Positions 33,142-43,496 of a DNA stretch of 64,000 nt are shown one piece after another. Location of the stretch: contig CAZWJF010000004.1 in NCBI GenBank assembly GCA_964634325.1, positions 1-64,000 of the forward strand. Reading direction: 5' to 3'. Within the stretch, counting starts at the first letter, position 1; each line of letters begins with the position of its first letter. The DNA comes from JAJXWB01 sp964634325. Lineage in GTDB: Bacteria > Pseudomonadota > Alphaproteobacteria > Rhizobiales > Beijerinckiaceae. Both the position numbers and the translations under genes were made by a program. Below the pieces are notes generated by a model. That model saw only the letters and a list, made by a program, of their open reading frames with translations, was not told the DNA's origin and made no database searches.

Positions 33142-34257
33142 ATGCCCTGGAGCAATCAGGACGGGCCGCGCAAGCCCGGGGGACAGAACCCGTGGGGAAC
33201 ACCGGGGCCGTGGGGGCCGCCCGGGGGCGGCGGCGGCGGAGCGCCGCCCAATCTCGAGGATATTTTGCGGCGCGCGCAGGAGCGGCTGCAGGGCGCCATG
33301 CCCGGCGGCGTCGGCTCGAAGGGGCTGCTTGTTTTCCTGCTGGTCGGCGTGCTGCTGTGGCTGCTTTCCGGCTTCTATATCGTCTCGACCAATCAGGTCG
33401 GCCTCAATCTGATTTTCGGCAAGCTCGTCGGCAAGACGAAGGAAGGCCTGAATTACAATCTGCCTTATCCGATCGGATCGGTGCTCAAGCTCGCCGTTAC
33501 GGATTTCAACGCGATCGACGTCGGCTCGGCGTTGCGCGTCGATACGCGCACGCAGGTGGACATGCCTGAAGAGAGCCTGATGCTGACCGGCGACGAGAAC
33601 ATCGCCGACGTGAAGTTTCGCGTGATCTGGAAGATCGACGATCAGAAACCCGAGGACTACGCCTTCAACATCTCCAATCCCCCTGCGACAGTGAAGGCGG
33701 TCGCCGAAAGCGCGATGCGCGAGATCGTCGGCCGCTCGCAAATCCAGAAGCTGCTGACGGCTGAGCGCAAGGTGATCGAACCGCAGTCGCAGGAGTTGAT
33801 GCAACGCGTGCTCGACGGATACCGCGCGGGCGTGAAGATCGTGCAGGTGCAGTTGCTGTCGGTCGATCCGCCGGCGTCGGTCATCTCCGCGTTCCGTGAC
33901 GTGACCGCCGCGCAGCAGGATCGCGACCGCCTCAAGAACGAGGCGGAAGGCTATGCGAACAAGGTGGTGCCGGAAGCGCGCGGTCAGGCCGCCCGCATCT
34001 TGCAGGAGGCTGAAGCCTATCGCGAGCAGACGGTGGCGGAAGCGCGCGGTCAGGCTGCCCGCTTCGACAAGATTTACGAGCAATACAAGAAGGCGCCGCA
34101 GGTCACTCGAGAGCGCATGTATCTCGAAACGATGGAGCGCGTGTTTGGCGGCGTCGACAAGGTCATCGTCGACAAGGGCGCGGGGCAGGGCGTCGTGCCC
34201 TATCTGCCGCTCGGCGAAACGCCGAAGGCCAATGCGACGGCGGGAGGCGCGAAGTGA
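33142..34257 (+). CDS. hflK: HflK, subunit of the HflKC membrane protease-regulator complex
   Basis: SPFH/prohibitin-domain protein of 371 residues that with HflC forms a cage around FtsH. A Gly/Pro/Trp-rich cytoplasmic N terminus (about 1-45) is followed by one membrane helix (about 64-82), the SPFH domain (STNQVGLNLIFGKLVGKTKEGLNYNLPYPIGSV...) and a coiled-coil C terminus with repeated AEARGQAAR units. GGACAGGA precedes the ATG at 33142. The TGA overlaps the GTG of hflC. Confidence 0.95.
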   Translation: MPWSNQDGPRKPGGQNPWGTPGPWGPPGGGGGGAPPNLEDILRRAQERLQGAMPGGVGSKGLLVFLLVGVLLWLLSGFYIVSTNQVGLNLIFGKLVGKTKEGLNYNLPYPIGSVLKLAVTDFNAIDVGSALRVDTRTQVDMPEESLMLTGDENIADVKFRVIWKIDDQKPEDYAFNISNPPATVKAVAESAMREIVGRSQIQKLLTAERKVIEPQSQELMQRVLDGYRAGVKIVQVQLLSVDPPASVISAFRDVTAAQQDRDRLKNEAEGYANKVVPEARGQAARILQEAEAYREQTVAEARGQAARFDKIYEQYKKAPQVTRERMYLETMERVFGGVDKVIVDKGAGQGVVPYLPLGETPKANATAGGAK

Positions 34258-35129
34258 GATCCTCGAGCATCCTCCTTGCGATCGCCGCGCTGGCGGCCTT
34301 CCTCGTCGGTTCCGGCGCGCTGTTCCAGGTGTCCCAGACGGAGCAGGCGCTGGTGTTGCGGTTCGGCGCGCCGGTCGCGGGCCGCGGCCTGATCACGGAA
34401 CCCGGATTGCATTTCAAGATTCCGCTGATTGAGACGGTGGTGCGGATCGACAAGCGCATTCTCGATCTCGAAAGCCCGAAGCAGGAAGTGATCGCGGCCG
34501 ACAACCAGCGCATCGACGTGGACGCCTTCGTGCGGTACCGGATCGTGGACGCGCTGAAGTTCTATCAGGCGGCCGGCAGCATTCGCGCGGCCAACAACTT
34601 CCTCGCATCGATCCTGAATTCGTCGGTGCGGCGTGTGCTGGGCGAAGCCACGCAGACGCAGATCGTGCGCGACGAGCGCGCTGCGCTGATGGGCAAGATC
34701 AAGGATCAGGTGAACAACGAAAGCATGAACTACGGCATCGCCATCGTCGACGCGCGTCTGCGTCGCGCCGATCTGCCGCGCGAGATTTCCGAGAAGGTGT
34801 TCAGCCGCATGCAATCGGAACGCAAGCGCGAGGCCAACGAATATCGCGCGCAGGGCAACGAGCAGTATCAGAAGATCACGGCCAAGGCCGACCGCGACGC
34901 CATCGTCATCAAGGCCGAGGCGCAGCAGCAAGCCGATACGGTGCGCGGCGCGGGCGACGCCGAACGCAATCAGGTCTTCGCCGAAGCGTTCGGCAAGGAT
35001 GCGGAGTTCTTCGCGTTCTATCGGTCGATGCAGGCCTACGAGCAATCCTTCAAGGCCGGCGACACGCGCTTCGTGAGCACGCCGAACTCCGATTTCTACA
35101 AATATTTCGGGAACCCCACGGGCAAGTGA
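34254..35129 (+). CDS. hflC: HflC, subunit of the HflKC complex
   Basis: Partner of HflK, 291 residues from GTG 34254, which overlaps the hflK stop (GTGA). One N-terminal membrane helix, then VSQTEQALVLRFGAPVAGRGLITEPGLHFKIPLIE, RRVLGEATQTQIVRDERAALM and a long Gln/Glu/Arg coiled coil ending FKYFGNPTGK-like. It precedes degP by 80 bases, the standard hflK-hflC-degP order of alphaproteobacteria. Confidence 0.95.
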   Translation: MRSSSILLAIAALAAFLVGSGALFQVSQTEQALVLRFGAPVAGRGLITEPGLHFKIPLIETVVRIDKRILDLESPKQEVIAADNQRIDVDAFVRYRIVDALKFYQAAGSIRAANNFLASILNSSVRRVLGEATQTQIVRDERAALMGKIKDQVNNESMNYGIAIVDARLRRADLPREISEKVFSRMQSERKREANEYRAQGNEQYQKITAKADRDAIVIKAEAQQQADTVRGAGDAERNQVFAEAFGKDAEFFAFYRSMQAYEQSFKAGDTRFVSTPNSDFYKYFGNPTGK

Positions 35130-35209
35130 AGCGCGCTGGAACCCGGACGTGAACTGACGGAATTGCGAATTTCATTCTCGCGCAAGCGGGCTGCGATCGG
35201 GAGCTGGAC

Positions 35210-36703
<1,494 letters not shown>

Positions 36704-36716
36704 GCCGAGCAAGGCC

Positions 36717-36738
36717 GCGCCCGTTTCGGCGGGCGCGC
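36717..36738. terminator. Hairpin between convergent degP and hydrolase genes
   Basis: Stem CGCGCCCG with complement CGGGCGCG around TTTCGG, 13 bases after the degP stop. It lacks a T-run but is placed where both transcripts should end. Confidence 0.5.
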
Positions 36739-36745
36739 CGCCGCG

Positions 36746-37705
36746 TCAGTCTTCGAGGAAGCGCAGCACTTCCGCAAACAGGGCGCGACGCTCGGCTTCG
36801 AGCGCCATCGTATGCGTGCCGCGCCCGAGCACGACGAGCTTCTTGGATTTTGCGCGGGCGAGCAGCGGGAAAATCTTGTTCGCCATCGACGGCGGCGTAT
36901 CGGCGTCCCATTCGCCCAGCGCGATGAGCACCGGGCATTCGATGCGCGCCGGGTCCCAGGTGGGGAGCCCTCTCGTCCAATAGTGGCCGACGTCGAACAG
37001 CACGCCATTCGGCGCGCGCAGGATTGGAGGGGTCATCGACGCCCCGACAGGATCGGTCGCCTGCGCGGCTTTCCAGAACGCGTCGAAGACGCCTGTCGGG
37101 ATCAAGCTTTCCTGCGACTGCTCGGGGACGCCGCGCAGCCAGCGCGCCTCCGTCTCCTTGCGCGTCACGCCGCGCCACGCGCCGAGCTTCGCATTCGGGT
37201 CGCCGATCGTCGGCGTTCCCGATATCAGCCAGAGCGGCGCAAACAGCGCGAGCTTTTTGACGCGAGCGGCGTTGGCCTGCGTATAGCCGGCCATGATCGC
37301 CGTGCCCCAGGACCAGCCGAGCAGGTTGAGGCTGTCGATCCCGCGCTCGCGCAGGATCAGATCGACGACGGCGCTCACCGCGGAGATCGCCGTCTCGGTC
37401 GTGACGACGGGCTCGCCGTCGCCGGGCGCGCAATCCATTTCCTTCGGCCGGTCGGAACGTCCGTAGCCCGGAAGGTCCATGACCCAGACGTCGAATCCGG
37501 CCTGCGCCAAATGGTCCATCCACGAAGCGCCCTCGATCGGCAGGTCGAAGACGACGCTCGCTGGATAGGTCGCGCCGTGAACCATCAACAGCGTGCGCTC
37601 GGCGCCGAAGGGCGCACGGTCTGCGCGGCGCTTGTTGCGCGCATAGACATTCAGGCCCGTCTGGCCGAGCGGCGTGCGAAATTCCTTCGTCTCGAGATCG
37701 GTCAC
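36746..37705 (-). CDS. Alpha/beta-fold hydrolase
   Basis: Protein of 319 residues starting at GTG 37705, which overlaps the stop of the antiporter gene (GTGA). The nucleophile elbow GWSWGT carries the Ser, GEWDADTPPSMANKIF the acidic residue, and RGTHTMALEAER the His. The oxyanion region is VHGATYPASVVFDLP and the lid holds several Trp. The substrate is unknown. The tight overlap with the antiporter gene is unusual for a general esterase and suggests coupled expression. Confidence 0.88.
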   Translation of the reverse strand: MTDLETKEFRTPLGQTGLNVYARNKRRADRAPFGAERTLLMVHGATYPASVVFDLPIEGASWMDHLAQAGFDVWVMDLPGYGRSDRPKEMDCAPGDGEPVVTTETAISAVSAVVDLILRERGIDSLNLLGWSWGTAIMAGYTQANAARVKKLALFAPLWLISGTPTIGDPNAKLGAWRGVTRKETEARWLRGVPEQSQESLIPTGVFDAFWKAAQATDPVGASMTPPILRAPNGVLFDVGHYWTRGLPTWDPARIECPVLIALGEWDADTPPSMANKIFPLLARAKSKKLVVLGRGTHTMALEAERRALFAEVLRFLED

Positions 37706-39537
37706 GCCTTGCTTTCCTCCCGCTTTCCCGGCTTCGGCTTGTTCATGTCGCGAACGCGCGTCGACATCTTGATGCCGCGCTTCTCCCTGCGCCGGTCGCC
37801 GTGCGGCTGCAGGAACTTGCGATATTCGTCGCGCTTCTCGTGAATCGAGGCGATGACGAAGCCCATGGGCACGCCGATGTCGACGAGCAGGGCTTCGGCG
37901 AGTTGCAGGCTCGCTTCGATCGTCTCGGGGATCGCGTCGGTGACGCCGAGTTCGTAAAGGTGGGTGGCGTGCACCGCGTCGCGCGCGCGCGCGACGATGG
38001 TCAGCTCCGGGCGGGCGGCGTGGGCGGCGGTGACGACCAGTTCCACCGCCAACGGCGCATCCATCGTCACGACGAGCGCGCGCGAGGCGGGCAGGCCGAC
38101 GCGCGCGAGAAAATCCGGGCGCGTGGCGTCGCCCCAATAGATGTTCACGCCTTCGGCGCGGGCCTTCGCCACCAGTTGCGCGGAACCGTCGACCGCGACG
38201 AAGGGTATGTCGTGGCGGGTCAGCAATTCCGAAACGAGACGTCCGACGCGTCCGAAGCCGACGATGACGACACGGTTCTCCGCGACGCCGGCTTCCGGCG
38301 AGAGATGCGCGAAGTCCGCGTCCTCCTTGGCGCGCGACGGCGATGAGCGTGCGCCGATGGCGCCCAGCAGCGGAATGGTCGCCATGGTGAGCGTGACCAC
38401 GACGAGCATATCGATGCCGGCTTCCTCCGGAATGATGCGCGCGGCCATGGCGGCGCCGATCATGAGGAAAGCAAATTCGCCGCCTGGCGCCAGAAGCAGC
38501 GAAGCCTCGCGCGCGACCGGCGAGCCGAGCTTGAAGACGCGCGCCAGCACATAGATGATCGACGCCTTGACGACGATGAGGCCGACGGCGAAGCCAAGTA
38601 TCGTCAGAGGCGCCTGCAGGATGCGCGAGAAGTCGAGATGCGCGCCGGTCGACAGGAAGAACAGGCCGAGCAGCAGACCCTGAAACGGCGCGATCGTCAC
38701 TTCGATCTCTCGCCTGAATTCCGTCTCCGCCAGCAACAAGCCCGCGATGAAGGCGCCCAGGCCCATCGACAGGCCTGCCGAAGCGCTCGCCACGCTGGCG
38801 CCGACGACGACGAGCAGACAGGCCGCCATGAACAATTCGGTCGAACCCGCCGCCGCGACGAGCTGGAACAGCGGACGAAGCACCAGCCGCCCGCCGGCGA
38901 CCAGAACGAACAGCGCAACCACCGCCGGCGCCCAGGTCCAGAACAATTGCGCGCTGTCGAGCGGCCCGCCCTTGTTGTCGAGCAGCGGCACCATGAACAA
39001 GAGCGGCGCGACCATCAGGTCCTGGAACAGCAGCACCGCAAATGTCGTGCGTCCAGCCGCGCGATTGAGACGTTTGCGCTCGGACAGGACGGGCAGGACG
39101 ATGGCGGTCGACGACATCGACAAAGCAGCCGCGCAGAGCAGGGCGCGGCCGAGGCCGAGATCGAGCCATGCGCCGATCTGGAGCGACAGGAGCGCGGTCG
39201 TCACCGCCACTTGCGCCGCGCCGAGCCCGAAGACCAGACGCCGCATGCGCACCAGGCGCTCCCACGACAGCTCCAGGCCGATCATGAACAGCAGGAAGAC
39301 GACGCCGAATTCGGCGAGATGCGTCGCGCCTGCGCCGCCGCCGATGGAGACCCCGCCGAGCCATGGATAGGTCTGCGCCAGCTTGCCGGCGCCGAACGGG
39401 CCGAGCAGGGCGCCTGCGACGAGGAAGCCGAGCACCGGGCTCACCCGCAGCTTGCGGAACAGCGGCACGACGACGCCGGCCGTCACCAGAAAGATGAGCG
39501 GCTCGCGATACGTCTCCCAGCTGAAACCCGGCTCCAT
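37702..39537 (-). CDS. Monovalent cation:proton antiporter, CPA2/KefB type with RCK domain
   Basis: Membrane protein of 611 residues: an N-terminal CPA2 exchanger domain of about 12 helices (GFLVAGALLGPFG, FLLFMIGLELSWERL, LSMSSTAIVLPVLSER, LFFLSTGAHLDF, LLAPGGEFAFLMIG) and an RCK/TrkA-N domain (VVIVGFGRVGRLVSELL, GDATRPDFLARVG). This arrangement is that of KefB/KefC-like potassium efflux systems. The C-terminal tail is Lys/Arg-rich. No KefF/KefG flavoprotein is beside it; the next gene is the alpha/beta hydrolase. Confidence 0.93.
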   Translation of the reverse strand: MEPGFSWETYREPLIFLVTAGVVVPLFRKLRVSPVLGFLVAGALLGPFGAGKLAQTYPWLGGVSIGGGAGATHLAEFGVVFLLFMIGLELSWERLVRMRRLVFGLGAAQVAVTTALLSLQIGAWLDLGLGRALLCAAALSMSSTAIVLPVLSERKRLNRAAGRTTFAVLLFQDLMVAPLLFMVPLLDNKGGPLDSAQLFWTWAPAVVALFVLVAGGRLVLRPLFQLVAAAGSTELFMAACLLVVVGASVASASAGLSMGLGAFIAGLLLAETEFRREIEVTIAPFQGLLLGLFFLSTGAHLDFSRILQAPLTILGFAVGLIVVKASIIYVLARVFKLGSPVAREASLLLAPGGEFAFLMIGAAMAARIIPEEAGIDMLVVVTLTMATIPLLGAIGARSSPSRAKEDADFAHLSPEAGVAENRVVIVGFGRVGRLVSELLTRHDIPFVAVDGSAQLVAKARAEGVNIYWGDATRPDFLARVGLPASRALVVTMDAPLAVELVVTAAHAARPELTIVARARDAVHATHLYELGVTDAIPETIEASLQLAEALLVDIGVPMGFVIASIHEKRDEYRKFLQPHGDRRREKRGIKMSTRVRDMNKPKPGKREESKA

Positions 39538-39610
39538 CTACGCTCCGCCTTCCGATTCACGGTCAGGATCGGACTATAGCGCAGCGGCGACAATGAGGCT
39601 GGTCGAACCG

Positions 39611-40519
39611 TTATGCGACGAAGTCTTCGCGCGCGTATCCTTGCACATAAAGCAGCGCGGTGAGATCGGAATGGTCGACGCGCGCGTCGGCCGCCGCGGC
39701 GACCGCAGGCTTGGCGCGATAGGCCACGCCGAGCCCGGCCTCGCGCAACATCGGCAGATCGTTGGCGCCGTCGCCGGCGGCGAGCGTCTGCGCCTTGCCG
39801 AGCTTGCGCGCATCGCGCAATTCGATGAGCGAAGACAGTTTCGCCTCGGCGCCCAGAATCGGCTCTTCCACCCGGCCTACGAATTTGCCGCCTTCGGCGA
39901 TCAGCCGGTTGGCGCGATTCTCATTGAAACCGACCATGTCGGCGATCGTCTGCGTAAAGGCGGTGAAGCCGCCCGAGACGAGCGCGGCGTAGGCGCCGTT
40001 GGCGCGCATGGTGCGCACCAGCGTTTTCGCGCCTGGGGTGAGCGTGATGCGCGTGGCGATCACGTCGCCCACGACGCTGGCGTCGAGCCCGGCGAGCAGA
40101 GCCACGCGCTCGCGCAGCGCCGGCTCGAAGGCGATTTCGCCGCGCATGGCGCGCTCGGTGATCGCGGCGACATGGGTCTTCAGACCGACGAGGTCGGCGA
40201 GTTCGTCGATGCATTCCTGGCCGATGATCGTCGAATCCATATCGGCGACGAACAGTTTCTTGCGGCGTCCCGCGAGCGGCTGCACGGCGATGTCCACGGC
40301 GGCGCCGTCGAGGGCGGCGCGCAGCTCCGTCTCGATCTCGATCGGCTCGAAACCGCCCGCCGGGGCGAAGGCGATGTCGGCGGCGATCTCGGCGTCGAGC
40401 CACTTCGCGGGCGCGGCGTTCGCGAGCGCCGCGCGGGCGCGTTCGACCAGGGCGGCGGTCAGGATCGGCGCCTGCGGATTGCAGACGAGCGTGGCGACGT
40501 GAGAAAGGGTCTTGGACAT
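39611..40519 (-). CDS. serB: Phosphoserine phosphatase
   Basis: Last enzyme of serine synthesis, 302 residues. An N-terminal regulatory region (about 1-85) precedes the HAD core with motif I VADMDSTIIGQECIDELAD, TRITLTPGAKTLVRTM, Ser in ALVSGGFTAF, and motif IV GDGANDLPML. The start lies only 29 bases from the divergent miaA start, so both promoters must overlap coding sequence or each other. Confidence 0.95.
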   Translation of the reverse strand: MSKTLSHVATLVCNPQAPILTAALVERARAALANAAPAKWLDAEIAADIAFAPAGGFEPIEIETELRAALDGAAVDIAVQPLAGRRKKLFVADMDSTIIGQECIDELADLVGLKTHVAAITERAMRGEIAFEPALRERVALLAGLDASVVGDVIATRITLTPGAKTLVRTMRANGAYAALVSGGFTAFTQTIADMVGFNENRANRLIAEGGKFVGRVEEPILGAEAKLSSLIELRDARKLGKAQTLAAGDGANDLPMLREAGLGVAYRAKPAVAAAADARVDHSDLTALLYVQGYAREDFVA

Positions 40520-40548
40520 CGGACTGGAAATCTGGACGGAAAACTCGA

Positions 40549-41463
40549 ATGGGGCGGATTCGCGCCATCCTCATCGCAGGCCCGACCGCCAGCGGCAAGT
40601 CCGCCGTGGCGCTGCGGCTTGCCCAGAAAACGGGCGGCGCGGTCGTCAACGCCGATTCGATGCAGGTCTACCGCGACCTGCGCATTCTGACGGCGCGCCC
40701 GAGCCGCGACGACGAGGCGCAGGCCGAGCACGTGCTTTACGGGCATGTGGATGGCGCGACCAATTACTCGGTGGGCCGCTGGCTCGACGATTTCGCGCGC
40801 GTCGCGACGGAACTGGCGCGCGCGGGCCGGACGGCCATCGTGGTCGGCGGCACCGGCATGTACTTCAAGGCGGCGACGCAGGGCCTGTCCGACATTCCGC
40901 GGGTGCCTGAGGAGATTCGCGCCAGGGTGCGCGCGGCCGCCGAAGGCGTCGCGCCGGCCGACTTGCACGCCCGGCTCGCCGCGCGCGATCCGCACACAGC
41001 CGCCCGGCTCCGACCGACGGATCCGCAACGCATCTTGCGTGCGCTGGAGGTTCTCGAGGCGACCGGCAAGCCGCTCGCGGCCTTTCAGGGCGCGCGGGCC
41101 GCGCCGATCCTGCCGGAGGGAACGTGGCGGGGGCTCTTTCTCGCCCCGGAGCGCGCCGCTGTCCGGGCGGCGATCGACGGCCGGTTCCTGACGATGATCG
41201 AGGCCGGCGCGCTGGACGAGGTCGCGGCGCTCGGCGCGCGAAAGCTCGATCCGGCTCTGCCGATCATGCGCGCCCACGGCGCGCCCGCGCTGATGGCGCA
41301 TCTGCGGGGCGAGCTTCCGCTCGCCGAGGCGATCGCCCGCGGCCAGGCCGATACGCGCGCCTACGCGAAGCGCCAGTTCACCTTTGCGCGCCACCAATTG
41401 CCGGATTTCCGCTGGCTCGCGCCGGACGAGGCTGACGCGGAGATCGCGCGGGCCGCGGTCTGA
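40549..41463 (+). CDS. miaA: tRNA dimethylallyltransferase
   Basis: Isopentenylates A37 of tRNAs reading UNN codons; 304 residues. Walker A is AGPTASGKSAVA, followed by NADSMQVYRDLRILTARPS, GHVDGATNYSVGRW, VVGGTGMYFKA and the C-terminal RAHGAPALMAHLRGE...TRAYAKRQFTFARHQL. Divergent from serB. Confidence 0.95.
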   Translation: MGRIRAILIAGPTASGKSAVALRLAQKTGGAVVNADSMQVYRDLRILTARPSRDDEAQAEHVLYGHVDGATNYSVGRWLDDFARVATELARAGRTAIVVGGTGMYFKAATQGLSDIPRVPEEIRARVRAAAEGVAPADLHARLAARDPHTAARLRPTDPQRILRALEVLEATGKPLAAFQGARAAPILPEGTWRGLFLAPERAAVRAAIDGRFLTMIEAGALDEVAALGARKLDPALPIMRAHGAPALMAHLRGELPLAEAIARGQADTRAYAKRQFTFARHQLPDFRWLAPDEADAEIARAAV

Positions 41464-41527
41464 GGCGAAGTTCGCAAGATTTATCAAGTCGACCTTCGCT
41501 AGCTTCGATTCGTGGAAGGAAGGGCGG

Positions 41528-42379
41528 ATGTCGAAGGCGCTGACGCGAGGCGATTACAACGAGCGGCTCCGCCGGGTGCGCGACTACATCTACGATCATC
41601 TCGACGAGGATCTGGATTTCGCGCGGCTCGCCGAGATCGCCTGCCTGTCGCCTCACCATTGGCATCGCATCTATCACGCGCTGCACGGCGAGACGGTCTT
41701 CGCCACCGTGCGGCGGTTGAGGCTGCATCGGGCGGCCTATGCGCTGGTCGATTCCGCAGCGCCGATCGAGGGCATCGCACGGCGCGCCGGCTACGAGGGC
41801 GCCGCCGCCTTCTCGCGCGCCTTCAAGGCTGCCTATGGCCTGTCGCCCGCCGCCTATCGCCGCAAGGGCGGCCATTTCAACGATGCGCCGCCGGCGCGGG
41901 ACGGGAGAACGACCATGCGCAACATCGAGATCAGACAGGCGCCGGCGCTGACCGTCGCCGGCGTCCCGCATCGCGGCCCGTACATGGAGATCGGCCGCGC
42001 GTTCGATCTCTTGCACAATGTGCTGACGACGCGGGCGCTCTACGGGCCGGGCCAGAGCAACGTCGCGGTCTATTTCGACGATGCGTCGATCACGCCGCCT
42101 ACCGATTGCCGCGCGCTGGCGGGTCGCTCCGTGGCCGCGGGGACGAACATCGAGCCGCCGCTGGAGCGCCTCGACCTCGCGGGCGGCGAATGCGCGGTGC
42201 TGCGACACCTCGGCCCCTACGCCGAACTCGGCTCGGCTTACGACTGGCTGTTCGGCGTCTGGCTGCCGGGCTCCGGCCGCGAGGCGGCCGACCGACCCTG
42301 CTACGAGATTTACCTGAACACGCCGATGGACGCGGCGCCCAAGGATTTGATCATGGACATTTACCTGCCGCTCAAGTGA
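41528..42379 (+). CDS. AraC-family regulator with GyrI-like effector domain
   Basis: Protein of 283 residues. The N-terminal two-part AraC helix-turn-helix (RRVRDYIYDHLDEDLDFARLAEIACLSPHHWHRIYHALHGETV...GAAAFSRAFKAAYGLSPAAYR) is followed by a GyrI-like/AraC-E-bind domain (residues about 135-283; RQAPALTVAGVPHRGPYMEIG, PYAELGSAYDWLFGVWLP, CYEIYLNTP). This is the Rob/SoxS-type architecture that senses small hydrophobic or cationic compounds. The last base of its stop is the first base of the next ATG. Confidence 0.92.
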   Translation: MSKALTRGDYNERLRRVRDYIYDHLDEDLDFARLAEIACLSPHHWHRIYHALHGETVFATVRRLRLHRAAYALVDSAAPIEGIARRAGYEGAAAFSRAFKAAYGLSPAAYRRKGGHFNDAPPARDGRTTMRNIEIRQAPALTVAGVPHRGPYMEIGRAFDLLHNVLTTRALYGPGQSNVAVYFDDASITPPTDCRALAGRSVAAGTNIEPPLERLDLAGGECAVLRHLGPYAELGSAYDWLFGVWLPGSGREAADRPCYEIYLNTPMDAAPKDLIMDIYLPLK

Positions 42380-42810
42380 TGGTTCGAAGGGCTATGCAAA
42401 AGACATCCCGGCGAAAGAGCTGGTCCGACAAGCTGGCGGACGGCGCGCCGCACAAGGTGAAGCGGCTGGACGTCGATATGGCCGGCATGAAGGCCGGACA
42501 AATCATGCTGATCCCGTCCGCGCGGATCGTCGACGACGCGATCCGGGCGATCGGCGCTGGCGAGTTCATCGACGTCCCGACCTTGCGACGGCGGCTGGCG
42601 TCGGAATACGGCGCGGAGGTCTGCTGTCCGATCACGACCGGAATTCTGCTGCGGGTGGTCGCCGAGGCGGCGATCGAGTCGAACGAGCGCGACGCGCCCG
42701 ACGTCACGCCGTTCTGGCGGGTGATCGACGAAACGACCCCGCTGGCGGCGAAGCTTTCCTGCGGTCGCGCGTTCATCGCCGGCAGGCGCCGCCGCGAACG
42801 CCCCGCCTGA
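42379..42810 (+). CDS. MGMT-like protein without the methyl-accepting cysteine motif
   Basis: Protein of 143 residues starting at ATG 42379 inside the TGATG overlap with the AraC gene; an ATG at 42394 is an alternative. After a basic N terminus, MLIPSARIVDDAIRAIGAGEFIDVPTLRRRLASEYGAE reads like the winged-helix DNA-binding part of O6-methylguanine methyltransferases. Where the active site PCHRV is expected the sequence has PFWRV (111-115), so methyl transfer is unlikely; alkyltransferase-like proteins carry similar replacements. Family assignment is moderate. Pairing with an AraC regulator recalls a split Ada. Confidence 0.6.
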   Translation: MVRRAMQKTSRRKSWSDKLADGAPHKVKRLDVDMAGMKAGQIMLIPSARIVDDAIRAIGAGEFIDVPTLRRRLASEYGAEVCCPITTGILLRVVAEAAIESNERDAPDVTPFWRVIDETTPLAAKLSCGRAFIAGRRRRERPA

Positions 42811-42875
42811 GCGCGTCGAACGGCTGGATTTGCGCTCGCGGCTGACGCATTCTCCCCGCCGGCAAGGGGAAACGC

Positions 42876-43484
42876 ATGAAACTCTACGATCTCAAGAATG
42901 GGCTCAATCCGCGGCGCGTTCGCATTTTTCTGGCCGAAAAGGGCATTTCGGTTCCCTCCGAATATGTCGACATGATCAAGGGCGAAAACCGCGGCGAAAA
43001 ATATATGGCGATGAATCCCATGGGCACCATGCCGGTGCTGGAATTCGACGACGGGACGCATCTGGCCGAATCCATCGCGATCTGCCGCTATTTCGAGGAA
43101 TTGCATCCGGAGCCGTCGCTGTTTGGCGTCACCACGCTGGAGCGCGCGCAGATCGAGATGTGGAACCGGCGGATGGAGCTGGAAATCCAGTTGCCGATCC
43201 AGGACGTCTTCGTTCACCTCAATCCGTTCTGGGCGGGCCGGCGCCCGCAGGTGGCTGAATACGGCCGGGTGCGTCAGGCGCAATTGCTCGAGCGGATGGC
43301 CTGGCTCAACCGCGAACTTTCCGAGCGCACCTATATCGCCGGGGAGAAATACACCGTCGCCGACATAACCGCGCAGTGCGCCTTCGTTATGGGCAAGGGG
43401 ACAGGCTCGAAGATCCCCGAGGACCTGACGCATCTGACCCGCTGGTTCGATCTCGTCACGAGCCGGCCAACGGCGCGCGCCTGA
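42876..43484 (+). CDS. Glutathione S-transferase family protein
   Basis: Protein of 202 residues: N-terminal thioredoxin-like domain MKLYDLKNGLNPRRVRIFLAEKGI, with NPMGTMPVLEFDDG (cis-Pro) and HLAESIAICRYFEE (gamma-glutamyl contact), then a helical C-terminal domain with ERTYIAGEKYTVADITAQCAF. A short CCCC/GGGG hairpin covers the region just before the ATG. The substrate is unknown. Confidence 0.9.
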   Translation: MKLYDLKNGLNPRRVRIFLAEKGISVPSEYVDMIKGENRGEKYMAMNPMGTMPVLEFDDGTHLAESIAICRYFEELHPEPSLFGVTTLERAQIEMWNRRMELEIQLPIQDVFVHLNPFWAGRRPQVAEYGRVRQAQLLERMAWLNRELSERTYIAGEKYTVADITAQCAFVMGKGTGSKIPEDLTHLTRWFDLVTSRPTARA

Positions 43485-43496
43485 CGTGCGCTGGTC

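Noticed and set aside
42849..42872. CCCC/GGGG hairpin before the GST start read as a riboswitch
   Set aside because: It is a short stem without conserved riboswitch sequence; at most it may limit ribosome access.
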